Assembly: GCA_026214975.1 (NCBI GenBank)
Contig: CM047810.1
Coordinates: 99,030,316 to 99,094,315, forward strand
Reading direction: 5' to 3'
Origin: Gentiana macrophylla
Lineage: Eukaryota; Streptophyta; Magnoliopsida; Gentianales; Gentianaceae
DNA length: 64,000 bases
Made by a program: the position numbers and the translations under genes. Position 1 is the first letter of the stretch. Every line of letters begins with the position of its first letter. This document shows positions 22,899 through 33,907 of the stretch, one piece after another. Below the pieces are notes generated by a model. The model was not told where the DNA came from and searched no databases. It worked only from the letters and a program-made list of their open reading frames with translations.

Positions 22899-24643
22899 TG
22901 CTTGAAGAAATTTCCAAGCTTTTCCTTTGATCTAGGCATAAAATGACAAGGCTAGCGGAAAATAGCTTGTCTATGCTAGCCTCGAATTGTTTTTTAGTGT
23001 GTTTTAAAAGGAATATATTGATGATTATTGGTTTGTTTGGAAGTGTTTTTGAACTATTGATTACCTGAACAGGAAACTTTGTAAATATTTTTTTTTAAAA
23101 ATATGCGGCATTAAATAATGTATTTTGCAAAGATGTTTGGGTGATAAGTAAACTTGCAGACACGTTGAAGGTGTTGTATATTTGAAGAAAACGTCATATT
23201 TTGATGAAAAATGTTGATTAAGAAACCGAGAATTGGCATCAAATCTTCCCTTGTTTTGAATTGAGGGAAGCTTCCTTAATTACAGCACAAAAACTTAAAG
23301 TCAAGCTGATAAGTTGCAATCTCATACAACCGAAGGCTAACAATAACTAACGACTCTAATGATTTTCTTGACAAAGGTTGTTCGATCTATTTATGTCTAA
23401 GAGAAGAAAGAAACCATCTTCAATCCTTGTGGAACCGGTATCAGCTGCTTTTGTACTCAAGCTTGCTCCCTTGGCTTAGTTTGAAGCTTGGACATATTTA
23501 GTAAGCTTATTACTGATCATGATCAAGATGAACGGACCGACTAAAGCTTTGTGTTCATCGTCTTGCGTTCTAGCGTTTCTTATTAATCAGGATGAACGGA
23601 CTGACTAAAGCTTTGTGTTAATCGTCTTGCGTTCTAGCGTTTCCATAAGAAGTTAGGCTAGAATATTAATCAGGTTTTTACACTATAATTTGAAACAAAA
23701 TTCATGTTGTATTGAAGTGACTAATCCAAGCAACATATGATGAACTCTATTTTGTTGACGGTATATCATCTTTATCTCTTTTTTTGAACTTCATTTTTAT
23801 CTTCAACTTTATCTTCTATTATAAACGAGTAATAAGACACTTCATCCGATCTTCTTAATGAATAGTATATTTTGCAGTTTTAAATATATGTTTTTATAGT
23901 TTATAAAATTTATCATCCAAGATGAAATATATCAGTTTTCCACAAAATCTTGCTAAATGCATAGATGTATAATAAATTTTACATAATCTTATTTTAGTAT
24001 CTGCTGCAGTGTTAAGTAAAATTTACAGAATCTGATATATGCTGCAGTGTTAGTTTTTTTTTTTTTATTGTGGGTGCAGTGTTAGTTTTTCTATTGAAAT
24101 ATCTACGATAAAGTTTTTAAATTATTTACGGTATCTACCGTTCTAGGAAAGATGTTCTCCGGTTCGTGCGAACATGAATTAAGATGCGTATAATTGTGAG
24201 TTTTTACGGTAGAGGTTGATCATTTTAAACTTTTGTGTTTTACGATAAGAAAAAACAATTTCACCTTTCACCATTTCTTATCACCATAAAACATAAAAAA
24301 AATAAAAAATAAAAATAAAAAAATATATAAAAAATTTAAAAAATAAGGAAAAGGAAAGGATGTGAACAGACGCTCAGCACACGGGTATGGTAATTTCATC
24401 AGTTTCATCAGTGGACTAGATTAGGGCTGCAATGGATGGAAATCACAGAGCAAATTCAATTTCTGTATGCAGCATCAATCATTAGGTATTATCTTTCTAT
24501 TACTTGGCCCTTGATTTTCATTTGCAAGAGCTAGTAGGTTCAGTCGCCCCTCTTTGCCCCTGTTTTTTCTGTGCTTGATAAACGCTAGTATAAGCTATTC
24601 AAATTAGCTGAATCGGATAGGATTATTTACCGGTAGCTAACTG
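22899..24643. other. Shared 3' flank and AT-rich spacer
   Basis: 22899-23018 and 23398-23560 match 59223-59365 and 59366-59525 downstream of the 57550 gene. A ~380-bp block (23019-23398) is present only here. A ~65-bp direct duplication (gatgaacgga...aaagctttgtgtt...tcttgcgttctagcgttt) lies at about 23527-23642. The rest (23650-24640) is AT-rich with no gene, ending in sequence related to the shared leader (gataaacgctagta). Confidence 0.5.
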
Positions 24644-25194
24644 ATGGAGGGGAAAAAATTCAGAATAGACAACACCACTGATTTGATTATTGATAGGATC
24701 AGCAATCTACCGGACTCTATTTTGGGCCACATTCTATCTTTTCTTCCCACAAAGGAAGCGGTAGGCGGTAGCTACCTCCATTCTCTCTAAAAGATGGAAA
24801 TTTGCTTGGGTGACAGTTCATAATCTTGATTTCTGTTATGTTGATACTTTTGGAAGGACGCGCCGAAGATGAAAATATGAAATTCGTCCAATTTGTTGAC
24901 AGAGTTTTGCTTCTCCATGATGGTGGATCGCTTAACAAGTTTAGTTTGTACTGGCATGTCTGCACTATTTCATCCCATGTCACTTCGTGGATCAATATTG
25001 CGATCACAAGAAATGTACATGAGCTTTATCTGTCTCTTGGTGATGGTGAAGTATTTGATATACCTATAAGTGGTTTCAATTGTGACTCGCTACGATCCTT
25101 GGAGTTTAATGAGATCAGTTTTGATTGTGACGCAACTGCCGTTTGCCTTCCAAGACTTGAAAGTTTGAAACTTGATCATGTTTTTCTTGTTTGA
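24644..25194 (+). pseudogene. Truncated F-box/LRR pseudogene F
   Basis: ATG at 24644 starts MEGKKFRIDNTTDL and a good F-box (IDRISNLPDSILGHILSFLPTKEA). A 7-bp duplication (gcggtag gcggtag) near 24756 then shifts the frame to a TAA. In the correct frame the middle part stays open to 25194: FVQFVDRVLLLHDGGSLNKF and CLPRLESLKLDHV. The coding sequence stops abruptly at 25194, where dispersed repeat copy 3 begins. LRR end, exon 2 and FBD exon are missing. Confidence 0.85.
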
Positions 25195-25690
25195 AATTAT
25201 AAAATTGAAATTAATAGCATATCGTGCAACTTACTTTAGGTCGTTGGTATTAACATCATAGTCAAGTTAATGTGACAATATACTTTGGGTAAGATTTGAT
25301 TTTACGTAGGTCGAAAATTGATATTTGACCTCTGTAAAATCGAGCATATATTCAACTTTGCAATGTTCAAATGTCACTTTGATACCCCGAAAATGGATTC
25401 TCCGTTGTGTCATATACAACTTCTATTACTTTATTTGTGATCGAAAATGGATATTCGACGTCTGCAAATCGAGCGTATAATCAATTTACAACGGTCGAAT
25501 GTTCGTCTGGTGCACTGAAAATAGTTCGTTACGGAGCCATTAACAAATCCTCTTACTTTATCTGTGATTGAAAATGGACATTCTAACCTCTGGAAAAACC
25601 AAATGTTAACTATTTTCAACTTTATAATGGTCGAATGTCAATGATGTCCCGAAAATACATTCGCCGTCGCGTTATAAAAGCTTTTTTTTT
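25195..25690. repeat. Dispersed F-box upstream repeat, copy 3
   Basis: Homologous to 7036-7710, 13544-14120 and 56200-56710 ('tgcaacttactttagg', 'atattcaactttgcaatg', 'gaaaatggatattcgac'). Its left edge abuts the truncated exon of pseudogene F, and the leader of gene G follows. Repeat plus leader plus gene therefore looks like one duplicated unit. Confidence 0.75.
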
Positions 25691-25799
25691 TTTTTGAGAA
25701 AAAAAATCCTTTTATTTTATCAGTATGATTATTTATTTATTTAAATTTTTTTCTTTTGAGAAGGATGATTATGTTTCTCTTTCTCTTTCGCTCTTTCTA

Positions 25800-26078
25800 A
25801 CACAACGAGGATCCTTCAGAATTAGGGGCTGAAAGGGATGAAAAAGCTGCAGAGCAGAGTCCATTTTCCATGGTTTATCCACTAAGTGTTCAGCTAAGGT
25901 CTCTTATTCCTCGTTATTTAGCATCCATTTTCGTTTGTAAAGAGCTCGGGTCACTGATTTTCTACTAGATTTTCACTTCCGTCTGCTTCCCGGACTCCCT
26001 CCGCCCCGACTCTGTTGGTACCTGATAAGCACTAGTTTAGTTTATTAAAATCAGCTATCAAATTTAATTAACCTTCAG
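25800..26078 (+). promoter_or_regulatory. Conserved F-box gene leader, copy G
   Basis: Same blocks as the leaders at 7798 and 18790 ('tagcatccattttcgtttg', 'cctgataagcactagttt'), with the mini-ORF at 25838-25885. Probable promoter-proximal sequence and 5' UTR. Confidence 0.55.
25838..25885 (+). other. Mini-ORF (uORF candidate), copy G
   Basis: 15 codons then TAA: MKKLQSRVHFPWFIH. It shares the SRVHFPWFI tail with the other leaders although the CAG run upstream is shortened. Confidence 0.35.
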
Positions 26079-27731
26079 ATGAAGGGTAGAAATTCGAGAA
26101 CAACTGTAAATGGTTCTTCCGGAAGACCAAAAAGCAAGAATCTTGAATCGGTCGATAGGATCAGCGTCTTACTGGACTGCATTCTCGGTATCATTCTATC
26201 TTTTCTTCCCACACAGAATGCTGTATCCACAGCCGTTCTTTCAAAAAGATGGAAGTTGGTGTGGACAACAGTCCATAATCTTGATTTATGTTATGAGGAT
26301 AACTTGGGAAAACAGGTTAAAAGGGATGATATGAGATTCGTAAGATTTGTTAATCGTGTTTTGCTTCTCCATGATGTTGGGTGGCTAAATAAGTTCCGTT
26401 TGGTCTGTACACCTAGGTGTATTTCATCCACCACTGCAATTACAAGAAATGTTCGTGAGTTTTTTCTGGGTCTTGAGACTGAAACTTTTAGGGATGGATG
26501 AGGTCATTCTCCGGAAACATTTGTAATGCCGATATGTGTTTTCAGCTGTTACACTCTACGATTTTTGGAGTTGGATGGTGGCATTTCTGTTTCTGAATCA
26601 ATCGTGGTTTGCCTTCCGAGACTTGAAACTCTAAGGCTTAAATCAGTTTATTTCTGGTCTGAGGAAGCTTTTGTAAATCTTATAAGTTGTTGCCCGATGC
26701 TGATTGACCTGATCATACTGATGCCCTATCAAAATTTAGACGATTTTATCCAAGATGATGATTTTACCTATAGAATATCTTCAACCTCTTTAAGACGTTT
26801 TGAGCTAAATTTCGAGTATTTCAATGATGAAGATTTTTATATCAACCTTGAGTTAGAGGCTTCCTCACTTGAGTACCTCATGCTTGTTGGTTTTATACCT
26901 GCTTTTCTTGTGCAAAAAAGTTTAAGCTCTTTGGTTGAAGCTAAACGCCGAATTGATTTGGCTTATTGTAATTTCTCTGACACCGACATGTGCAATTCAA
27001 TTGTTGAAGCAGTTCGTGTGATTGATTGTGCAAAAACTTTAATCTTATCGGCCGGCGTTATCTGGGTAAGCTATAATGTGGTTTTAGAGCATTAATGTGT
27101 TAATCCAAATATTAGACTTGTAATATTGTGTCTATGAATGTTGCTGCCTACGCGGGATAAGGAGGCACTTGGCAATTGTTCTTCCTTTGTTTTTGAAGAT
27201 AACATTATACTGCGGAGATTGCACGGACACTAACATTTGATATTGTCAGTCTTTTAGTTGTGCCACAATCAGCTTGTCGACTGAATTTAAGAGATTGGTG
27301 AAATTGGAGATAACAACTTTTTGTTGTGCTTGTAGCTCATTACAAGATTTCATTCGATGCTCGGACAATTTAGAAGTCCTTACAATGTATCAGGTTGGAA
27401 AAGGACGTGTATGCGTAAGAGAGAACATTTTCTATTAATTATGAAAACTTTGACAAGTATGAATGTGGATGCATTTTCTCTAATGACAGGACCCCACAAG
27501 TCTATGGGAAAACGATCATGATCACAGTAACTGGACACCTCTCGTACACGTTCCCAGATGCTTGTCCAACAACTTGAAGAAGGTTGTACTATATGATTAC
27601 TATGGTAGAGAGGATGAACGTGAAATGATATGTTATATGTTGAAGCATGGAAGTGCTCTTGAAGTTATGAAGATATCTTGTCATAGACAATACAACGTCG
27701 GTAAGTTGATGGTTGGTTCAAGAGATATGTG
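26079..27731 (+). pseudogene. F-box/FBD/LRR gene G, nearly intact (two lesions)
   Basis: Three exons with good splice sites: 26079-27065, 27250-27393, and from 27490. The F-box lies at residues 27-70 (VDRISVLLDCILGIILSFLPTQNAVSTAVLSKRWKLVW) and keeps its frame. One in-frame TGA at 26499-26501 interrupts exon 1; the same frame continues with VMPICVFSC and the LRR region (LPRLETLRLKSVYF). In exon 3 the FBD reads VPRCLSNNLKKVVLYDYYG and EREMICYMLKHGSALEVMKI. One extra G near 27712 then shifts the frame to a TGA at 27729-27731; without it the frame would run to about 27809. It is probably a young pseudogene. Readthrough or a sequencing error cannot be excluded. Confidence 0.75.
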
Positions 27732-27887
27732 AATTCTCAAGCAAGTTTTCGGCTTGTGAAGTCAAATTCATTGGCAGGGCATCAAAGTGCAACGTCAAGC
27801 TGTTGTAACAGCCACAGCTAGCTTAATCAAATTTTACATACTGGAGTCTCTTGAACTACAACGGAACGGAACTTCATTGTTGTTTTG

Positions 27888-27919
27888 ATTCTAAAGGAAA
27901 GCAGTAGGTCCTTTAGAAT
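27888..27919. repeat. 11-bp perfect inverted repeat
   Basis: Arms 'attctaaagga' and 'tcctttagaat' are separated by 10 bp, at the edge of the LTR-like insertion that follows. It may be part of that element's end or a rearranged target site. Confidence 0.6.
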
Positions 27920-27926
27920 TGTAGGA

Positions 27927-29711
27927 TGTAATATCGCCGGATGGATCTAAGATCCACCCGATTATGCAGCGGAAGATATCAGATCTAGATCTAAACAAAC
28001 AAAATACATGAATAATAAATCTAACTCTCTGAGGGGTTAGATTACCAACCTTTTTATGGTGCAAAACGCCAAGAACAAGGTCAATCCAAACCGAGCTAGT
28101 TGGGAGCCTAGTTGAGAAGCCAAAGTCTTCCAACGTGTGTCTCCAAGCACCACCAGGTGGATGGTGTTGCAAGCCGCGGACCTCCTCGATATTCTACCTT
28201 AGAAAACCCGAAGTTTTCTAAAACTCGAACAAAGTACTTAAGGCCGAAAATTCTAAGCCTTAATACTTCCTCAAAACCGAAAATTATGTCATCATAAAGG
28301 CTTGGAGAACTACATTTATATAAGAGAGTAATCTCGTCTCCAAGATTTAATAATTAAAAGATAATAATTAAAATAATCCTTAATTTAAATATAATAATTA
28401 TCCCAAACAAATTAGGATAAATAATATTATTATATAATATTCCATGATTTATCACTTAACAAATAAATGATTAAATCATACATTAAATAATTATCCAAGA
28501 AAACTAATTTCCCAATAATTAAATAATACCACTAAAATGCGGCACCTAAACCCTATCATACAGGGGCCACACGCATTTTGACATATTAGTAAATTCACGT
28601 AAAAATGTATTTTTCATGTATTTAATTATTTAGTCAACTAAATAATTAATCCACATATCAATTAAATTAAGCAATCCAACTATTTAATTATAAATGATGT
28701 GAAACGACGAGAAAACGTATATCTTATATTAGGAAGCGCGTCGCGTCGGGCCATGGACACATATTCAATAGCTTTACAATAAATTAAATAAAATTATTAA
28801 ATCGACCGAATAAATAATATTCAATCTATTAATTCCGGGATTACACCACCATAAACTCAAATCGAACTCTGCGAATATAGATATAAACTTACATTCAACC
28901 ATGAGTCATAAGGTGTCCACTGATATAATCATTACATACGGATAAATCCTCCATAGATCGCTTTCTACTGAATTGGGATATTTCCGTAAACCCTACTCAA
29001 AACATTTTATCCTTTTTACCATTAACCCCCTAGTGATCAATTAGTTCATAACTAATATAATATGAACTGGCGCCATCGATCAGTTTCTAAGATTAACAAA
29101 TAAGGGAACTGCCTGTCTACTTTCCGAGGAATGAGTGGATTCCATATACGTGATATAGCACGGACTACTTACTCATCCTAAAATAGAGCCAACGAGAAGT
29201 ATTGGACCACATTCACGAAGTGATCCTTACTAACGCATCAAACCCTACCCTAGTCTAGCGGTAAATGCAGCGATCACCTCGAGATTGAGATTAATCCATA
29301 TATGATCATCTTGTGATTCGATAAGACTTCTCGATCACGGAATTATATCGAGAACTCAAATCAAATCGGTCCAAATTTCTATATGATTATCATCATATAT
29401 AAATGTCCCACTAGGTACCATTACCAAGCAGTCCGGATAAGATCATGTCACACCTAAAGTGTTAGGCGCATTATTAGCAAATTAATCTTGAGACCCGTGC
29501 TCAGTTAATAAACGCTACGGAGTAAGTTAATTTTAAGTACATCTCACTAACTCAATCCTCTTGTGTATAACCATACACTGAGTTATGTGATTACATAAAC
29601 GAGGTACTTAGGATTTTCAGTAGTGTCTTAATTATAAGCATACATGCATATAATTAGATGAATTATTAATTCTGTCATAAAAACAATTAAATAATTGTCT
29701 TTCGAGCACAT
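27927..29711 (-). mobile_element. LTR-like sequence, probably copia-type, minus orientation
   Basis: This ~1.8-kb AT-rich block replaces normal F-box 3' flank. Read on the minus strand it can begin TGTGCTCGAAAG at about 29711 and end ATATTACA at 27927, giving the TG...CA form of an LTR. Its texture (stretches such as 'cctagtgggacattta', 'ggaatccactcattcctcgg') resembles plant copia LTRs. No PBS, gag or pol is adjacent, so a solo LTR is likely. No convincing 5-bp target duplication was found, so the ends are uncertain. Confidence 0.4.
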
Positions 29712-29924
29712 GAAAGGTTTGGATTTGGCGACTTTCTGACATTCTTGAAGAAATTCAAGCAGTTAAACAAAGAGTCTTTAAGTAACACATGTGGTGCAAA
29801 TCAAATTTATAAAGACTACAATGAGTCTGAGGTTTTGTTAAAGCTTTCCAATCCAATACTGAGAATAAAAGTTTTCAACCTATACTGGTGTCTAACTTCA
29901 ACATGTAAAGTTTTCTCATGTAAA

Positions 29925-29933
29925 AATGGAATG
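29925..29933. repeat. Left 9-bp target duplication of the Mutator-like element
   Basis: 'aatggaatg' here and 'aatggaata' at 43275-43283 match at 8 of 9 positions. Nine-base target duplications are the hallmark of Mutator-superfamily insertion. Confidence 0.7.
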
Positions 29934-30295
29934 GCAGAAATTGGAAAATCAGGTCGTGTCAGACCTGACACTTGAAAATCAGGTTGTGCCTTTTCCGACA
30001 TGAAAAATATGGTAAGCGTAGAGATCCTTACGTTCGAGGCGTAGATATATCTACGTTCGGGCGTAAGAAATATAACTAACATTAAACGTTGCGGTTGATC
30101 TTTCCTACGTTTAAACGTAGGTTTCTACGCTTAAGCGCAGGGGTTTCCACGTTTAAGCGTAAAACTATACGTTTTAACGTAGAGAAATTCAAAGGCGATA
30201 TTTTGCAAATTAGCTACGTCTAAACGTAATACAATCTACGTTTAAACGTAGGTTTTGTTACGTTTAAACGTAGCTTTTCTACGTTTGACAGTGGT
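29934..30295. repeat. Left TIR with palindrome array
   Basis: It contains about nine 16-17-bp imperfect palindromes of the form ctacgt-tt/aa-acgtag. Two are perfect (30105-30120 and about 30236-30251); others lie at 30028, 30051, 30125, 30147, 30167, 30214 and 30258. Spacing is irregular, about 20-45 bp. The array is mirrored in the right TIR. Confidence 0.8.
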
Positions 30296-30447
30296 AGATG
30301 GGTATTAATGTTGTTGTAAGGTGCTTGTTGAATATACACCACATTAACGAGATTTTTCTCATTCCTTCAAAGGCTTTGAATCTAATATCAATTTTGTGCT
30401 CACTTCTTCATCTTTCAAGTCCATTTCTTCATCATTCAAGTGCTAAA

Positions 30448-33400
30448 ATGGGTAAGTTATTGCTATCTTATTTATCTTAATTCAAGTGCTCAATGTGTGT
30501 ATGTTATTTATATTTGTAGTAATCATACGTCTAAAACCGAAACGTGTGTTTTAAGTAGGTTGTTTATGTAATGTTCATACTTCTAAGTAGTGTATTTAAT
30601 TATTTTCTTAGGGTTCAATTACTAGGTTTTAGTGTAATTAATGATATTTATTTAACCGAAATTTGTGTTTTGAGTAGTGATTATGTTATTTATATTGTAG
30701 AAATGATATGTATTTATCTCTAAATGTGTGTTTTAAGTAGGTTGTTTATGTAATTTTATACATCTAAGAACGATAGTGTTATAATTTTGATTTGATAATG
30801 TAGTGTAATTTATGAAAATGTAATAAATACATATCATGTTTACCATTTTTGGAAACAATCTTTTAAGTTGATAATGATTTAGTTGATACTGACTTGAATC
30901 ATTTTTTTGTTTTAAACAGATAATCGCAACACTATGATTGTTGTCTCGTTCAACGGAGAATTTACGTATGATCCTATCTATAACCGGTGGAATTATGTAA
31001 ATGGATCGATGTTCTCATTATTTGTCCCAAAGAAAATAGGATTGAATGCGTTATTGGATAAAGTGTATTTGAGGCTTGGTATTGATCGGTCTGATTCAAA
31101 GCTCAACCTAAAAGCTTTGTTTACTTACGGTAGTGTGGGAAATATACCACCTGATGATATCTTAGGCAGCGAGACCTTAAATGGTTACATCGAAGCGGCC
31201 TATGAGCGATAAGAATGTAATTTTTGTGTGAATGCGACACCATGGAGGCAAACAATGAACCGATAAATGAGGAGGATGATGGCATTGATTTAAATGAGGA
31301 GGATGATGGCATTGATTTAAATGAAGATTGCAATGCCCGGATGATAACAATACTCGGATTACGATGATTGGAAATTTCCTTCTCGGTACAAGAACTTGCT
31401 CTTGATCCAGATTTTAATCCGTTCGAGCAACAATATGGATGTAGTGGGTATGAAAACAATGTTGCTACACAAAGGCTTGGTGAAGCTTGGACCAACCGTT
31501 TGGTATCAACCAGTAAGACCAAGTCATAATCATCAAATCATCCTTCAAGTAGTCGTAATATTATCATAAACGACCAACCACACCATTCGTTTCAGTATCC
31601 TCCTAACCAACCTTCAAGTAGTCGTGTTCCACCCATCCAACAGCCATATAATATGTTTGGTGGATCAGTAACTAGTTTTTTGGCTTCTCCGTTTGCACCT
31701 CATATACAAACCGATCAAACCGGCAGAGATGACAACAATAATCAGGGTGCACATGCTAGTAGGGCAAGCGTACGAGAAGATTATTCATGGAGGATTCCCA
31801 CATTTGAAGATGATGATTTACCGAGGTGTTTATCCACCGGTACGTTACATATGAATGACGTGAACGAATTGTTCATTGGGAAGAAATACGATTCAAAAGA
31901 AGATTTTAATTTGAAAATAAAATCGTATGCGGTTCTGCGAACAATTTTCGGATGAGATTGGGTACGCCGGACACACGTTGCTTGTATTACAAATGTCTTA
32001 ACGATACATGCAAATGGCATGTAAGGCGAAACGGGTGAAGGTGAATACGGATGTCACACGTACATTTGAGATCACAACGTTGAATGATGTCCATACTTGT
32101 GCCTCTCGAGAATCACGGATAATGACAATCGACAAGCAACACCTATTGTTATTGCGAGTCCGCTAAGTCGAAAATGGAAGAACTCGGCAATGAGTATAAG
32201 CCCGACAAATTATGGAGGACATGCTCACAACTTACGATTGTACAATTGACTTATGACCAGGCATACCGAGCTCACGAGATGATGAGAATGATGGTGAGAG
32301 GTTCACCGACGGTGTTACAACGCGATACCCTCGTACTTGTGGATGGTGCGTAAGGCCAATGAAGGGACCTATATTGACTTTCGACTTGATAATCTGGGAA
32401 GGTTCGGCGGTTGTTTCATGTCTTTGGGAGCAAGCCGTCGTGGGTTCAAGTATTGTCGACCTATTTTGTGTGTGGACGCAACTCATCCGAAAACCCGTTT
32501 CTCCGGACAACTATTTATTCTTTATTCTTTGTAGATGCCGGTGACCACCTATTCCTGTAGCCCTTCGGTATTCTTTGAAAAAGAATGCAACGATTCATGG
32601 GGGTATTTCATGAGACATTTGAGGGTGGCCATTGGAGGTATCCATGATGAAAACTTGAGCTTTATTTCTGACAGACACCAGGCTATTAGAAATGCGGTTG
32701 GTCAGGTATTTCCGATGCATATCATGGTGTTTGCTATCATCATTTAAAAGGCAATCTGACCAAAAAATGGAAAGATCACGGTTTTTGTGAAGATACATTC
32801 TATCAAACAGCCTATGCATTCTCGGAGGCCGAATTTCTCCAAAGTTAGCCCTGATTAAGGCACAATGTCTTGGCGCATATAAACAACTTGAAGAAATAGG
32901 TGTTGAGCGGTGGCGCGTGCCAAATTTCTTGAGAAAGATACGCCTTAATGACAAGCAATTCTGCTTGAAAGTTTCAAGCGTGCGATTAGAGGAGCTCGTC
33001 GTTGGCACATTCACAGCCTCTTGGAATTCATTAGAGCTACACCTGCAGAGATGGTATAATGATAGACGCGGAAGGCGCTTGATTGTGCGACTATGTTAGC
33101 ACGGAGATCGATGAAATAGTGGCTTGAATATTCTTCGCTAGAAGGAAGTTCGAGGGTTAAGCTGTTAACCCGATGAATTTGAGATTCATGGAAATAACTT
33201 GCTTCATGGGGTGGTAAATCTACGAGAGAGGAAGTGTTATTGTGGTTATTTCGGAAAATGGAAATACCGTACGCATGCTTATAGCGACGCGGCACATCCG
33301 CAGAATTAGTCCACCCGAACTCTGTTCACCGTATTATAGGTTTGAATGTTTCAAAGAGATTTACATGGCTAGCATATATCCAATTCTAACGAGAGAGGAT

Positions 33401-33598
33401 TGGATGTTCCAGTCGGTAAGAAACATGAAAGTCGGAGTGCCTAATATGAGATATGCGCTTTGATGCCAAAGAGCACCAAGAAGAGGTAGAATTAATACCA
33501 CTAGAATCCTTCCGAATGGGAATGTCCAGGCCATCAGAATGTGTGTAGCAACTGTAAACATCCAGGACATAACAGAGCTAGTTGCACGCAATACCGGT
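30448..33598 (+). pseudogene. mudrA-type MULE transposase (decayed)
   Basis: A tiny first exon (30448-30451, ATG G) can splice (gtaagt ... aacag) to 30920, giving MDNRNTMIVVSFNGEF, the usual N-terminal domain of plant MULE transposases, to 31212. Further parts follow in broken frames. These are an acidic linker with a 27-bp duplication (31265-31325) and a MuDR domain (LFIGKKYDSKEDF, 31868-31906). The DDE catalytic region follows, with CVDATHPKTRFSG (about 32469-32507), EKECNDSWGYF (about 32580) and LSFISDRHQAI (about 32658), then a C-terminal region at 32860-33110. A CCHC zinc knuckle (CSNCKHPGHNRASC) lies at about 33548-33590. At least four stops or frameshifts break it. In intact elements it cuts and moves the transposon. 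Confidence 0.85.
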
Positions 33599-33907
33599 AG
33601 GATTGTTATTAGAATGGATTGTTATTGATTTTTGTTATGGTGGTATTAGAATGGATTGTTATTGATTGTTATTGATTTTTGTTATGTAGTATTTTATTAA
33701 TGGATTGTAGTAATGATTGTATTCGGTTATTAATCGGTATCAAGTTTGTCTTGCATTACACTACCTCTGTAAAACTAACAGTAATTATTACGGGGTTTAC
33801 ACACAAGAAAAAAGAGTAATGATACATTGAGATAACAATAAGATGACGCTTAAATAAACTAAGGGTGATCAATAAATAGGATAGGATGACGCCTAAATAA
33901 ATGATCT
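33599..33907. other. Spacer between transposase and B3 gene
   Basis: AT-rich, with a ~31-bp direct repeat (attagaatggattgttattga...) at 33608-33680. No coding sequence seen. The convergent 3' ends of the two genes lie on either side. Confidence 0.5.

Noticed and set aside
27891..28297. Short ORFs on both strands in the LTR-like block
   Set aside because: No family similarity; the block has LTR-like noncoding texture and the ORFs do not extend.
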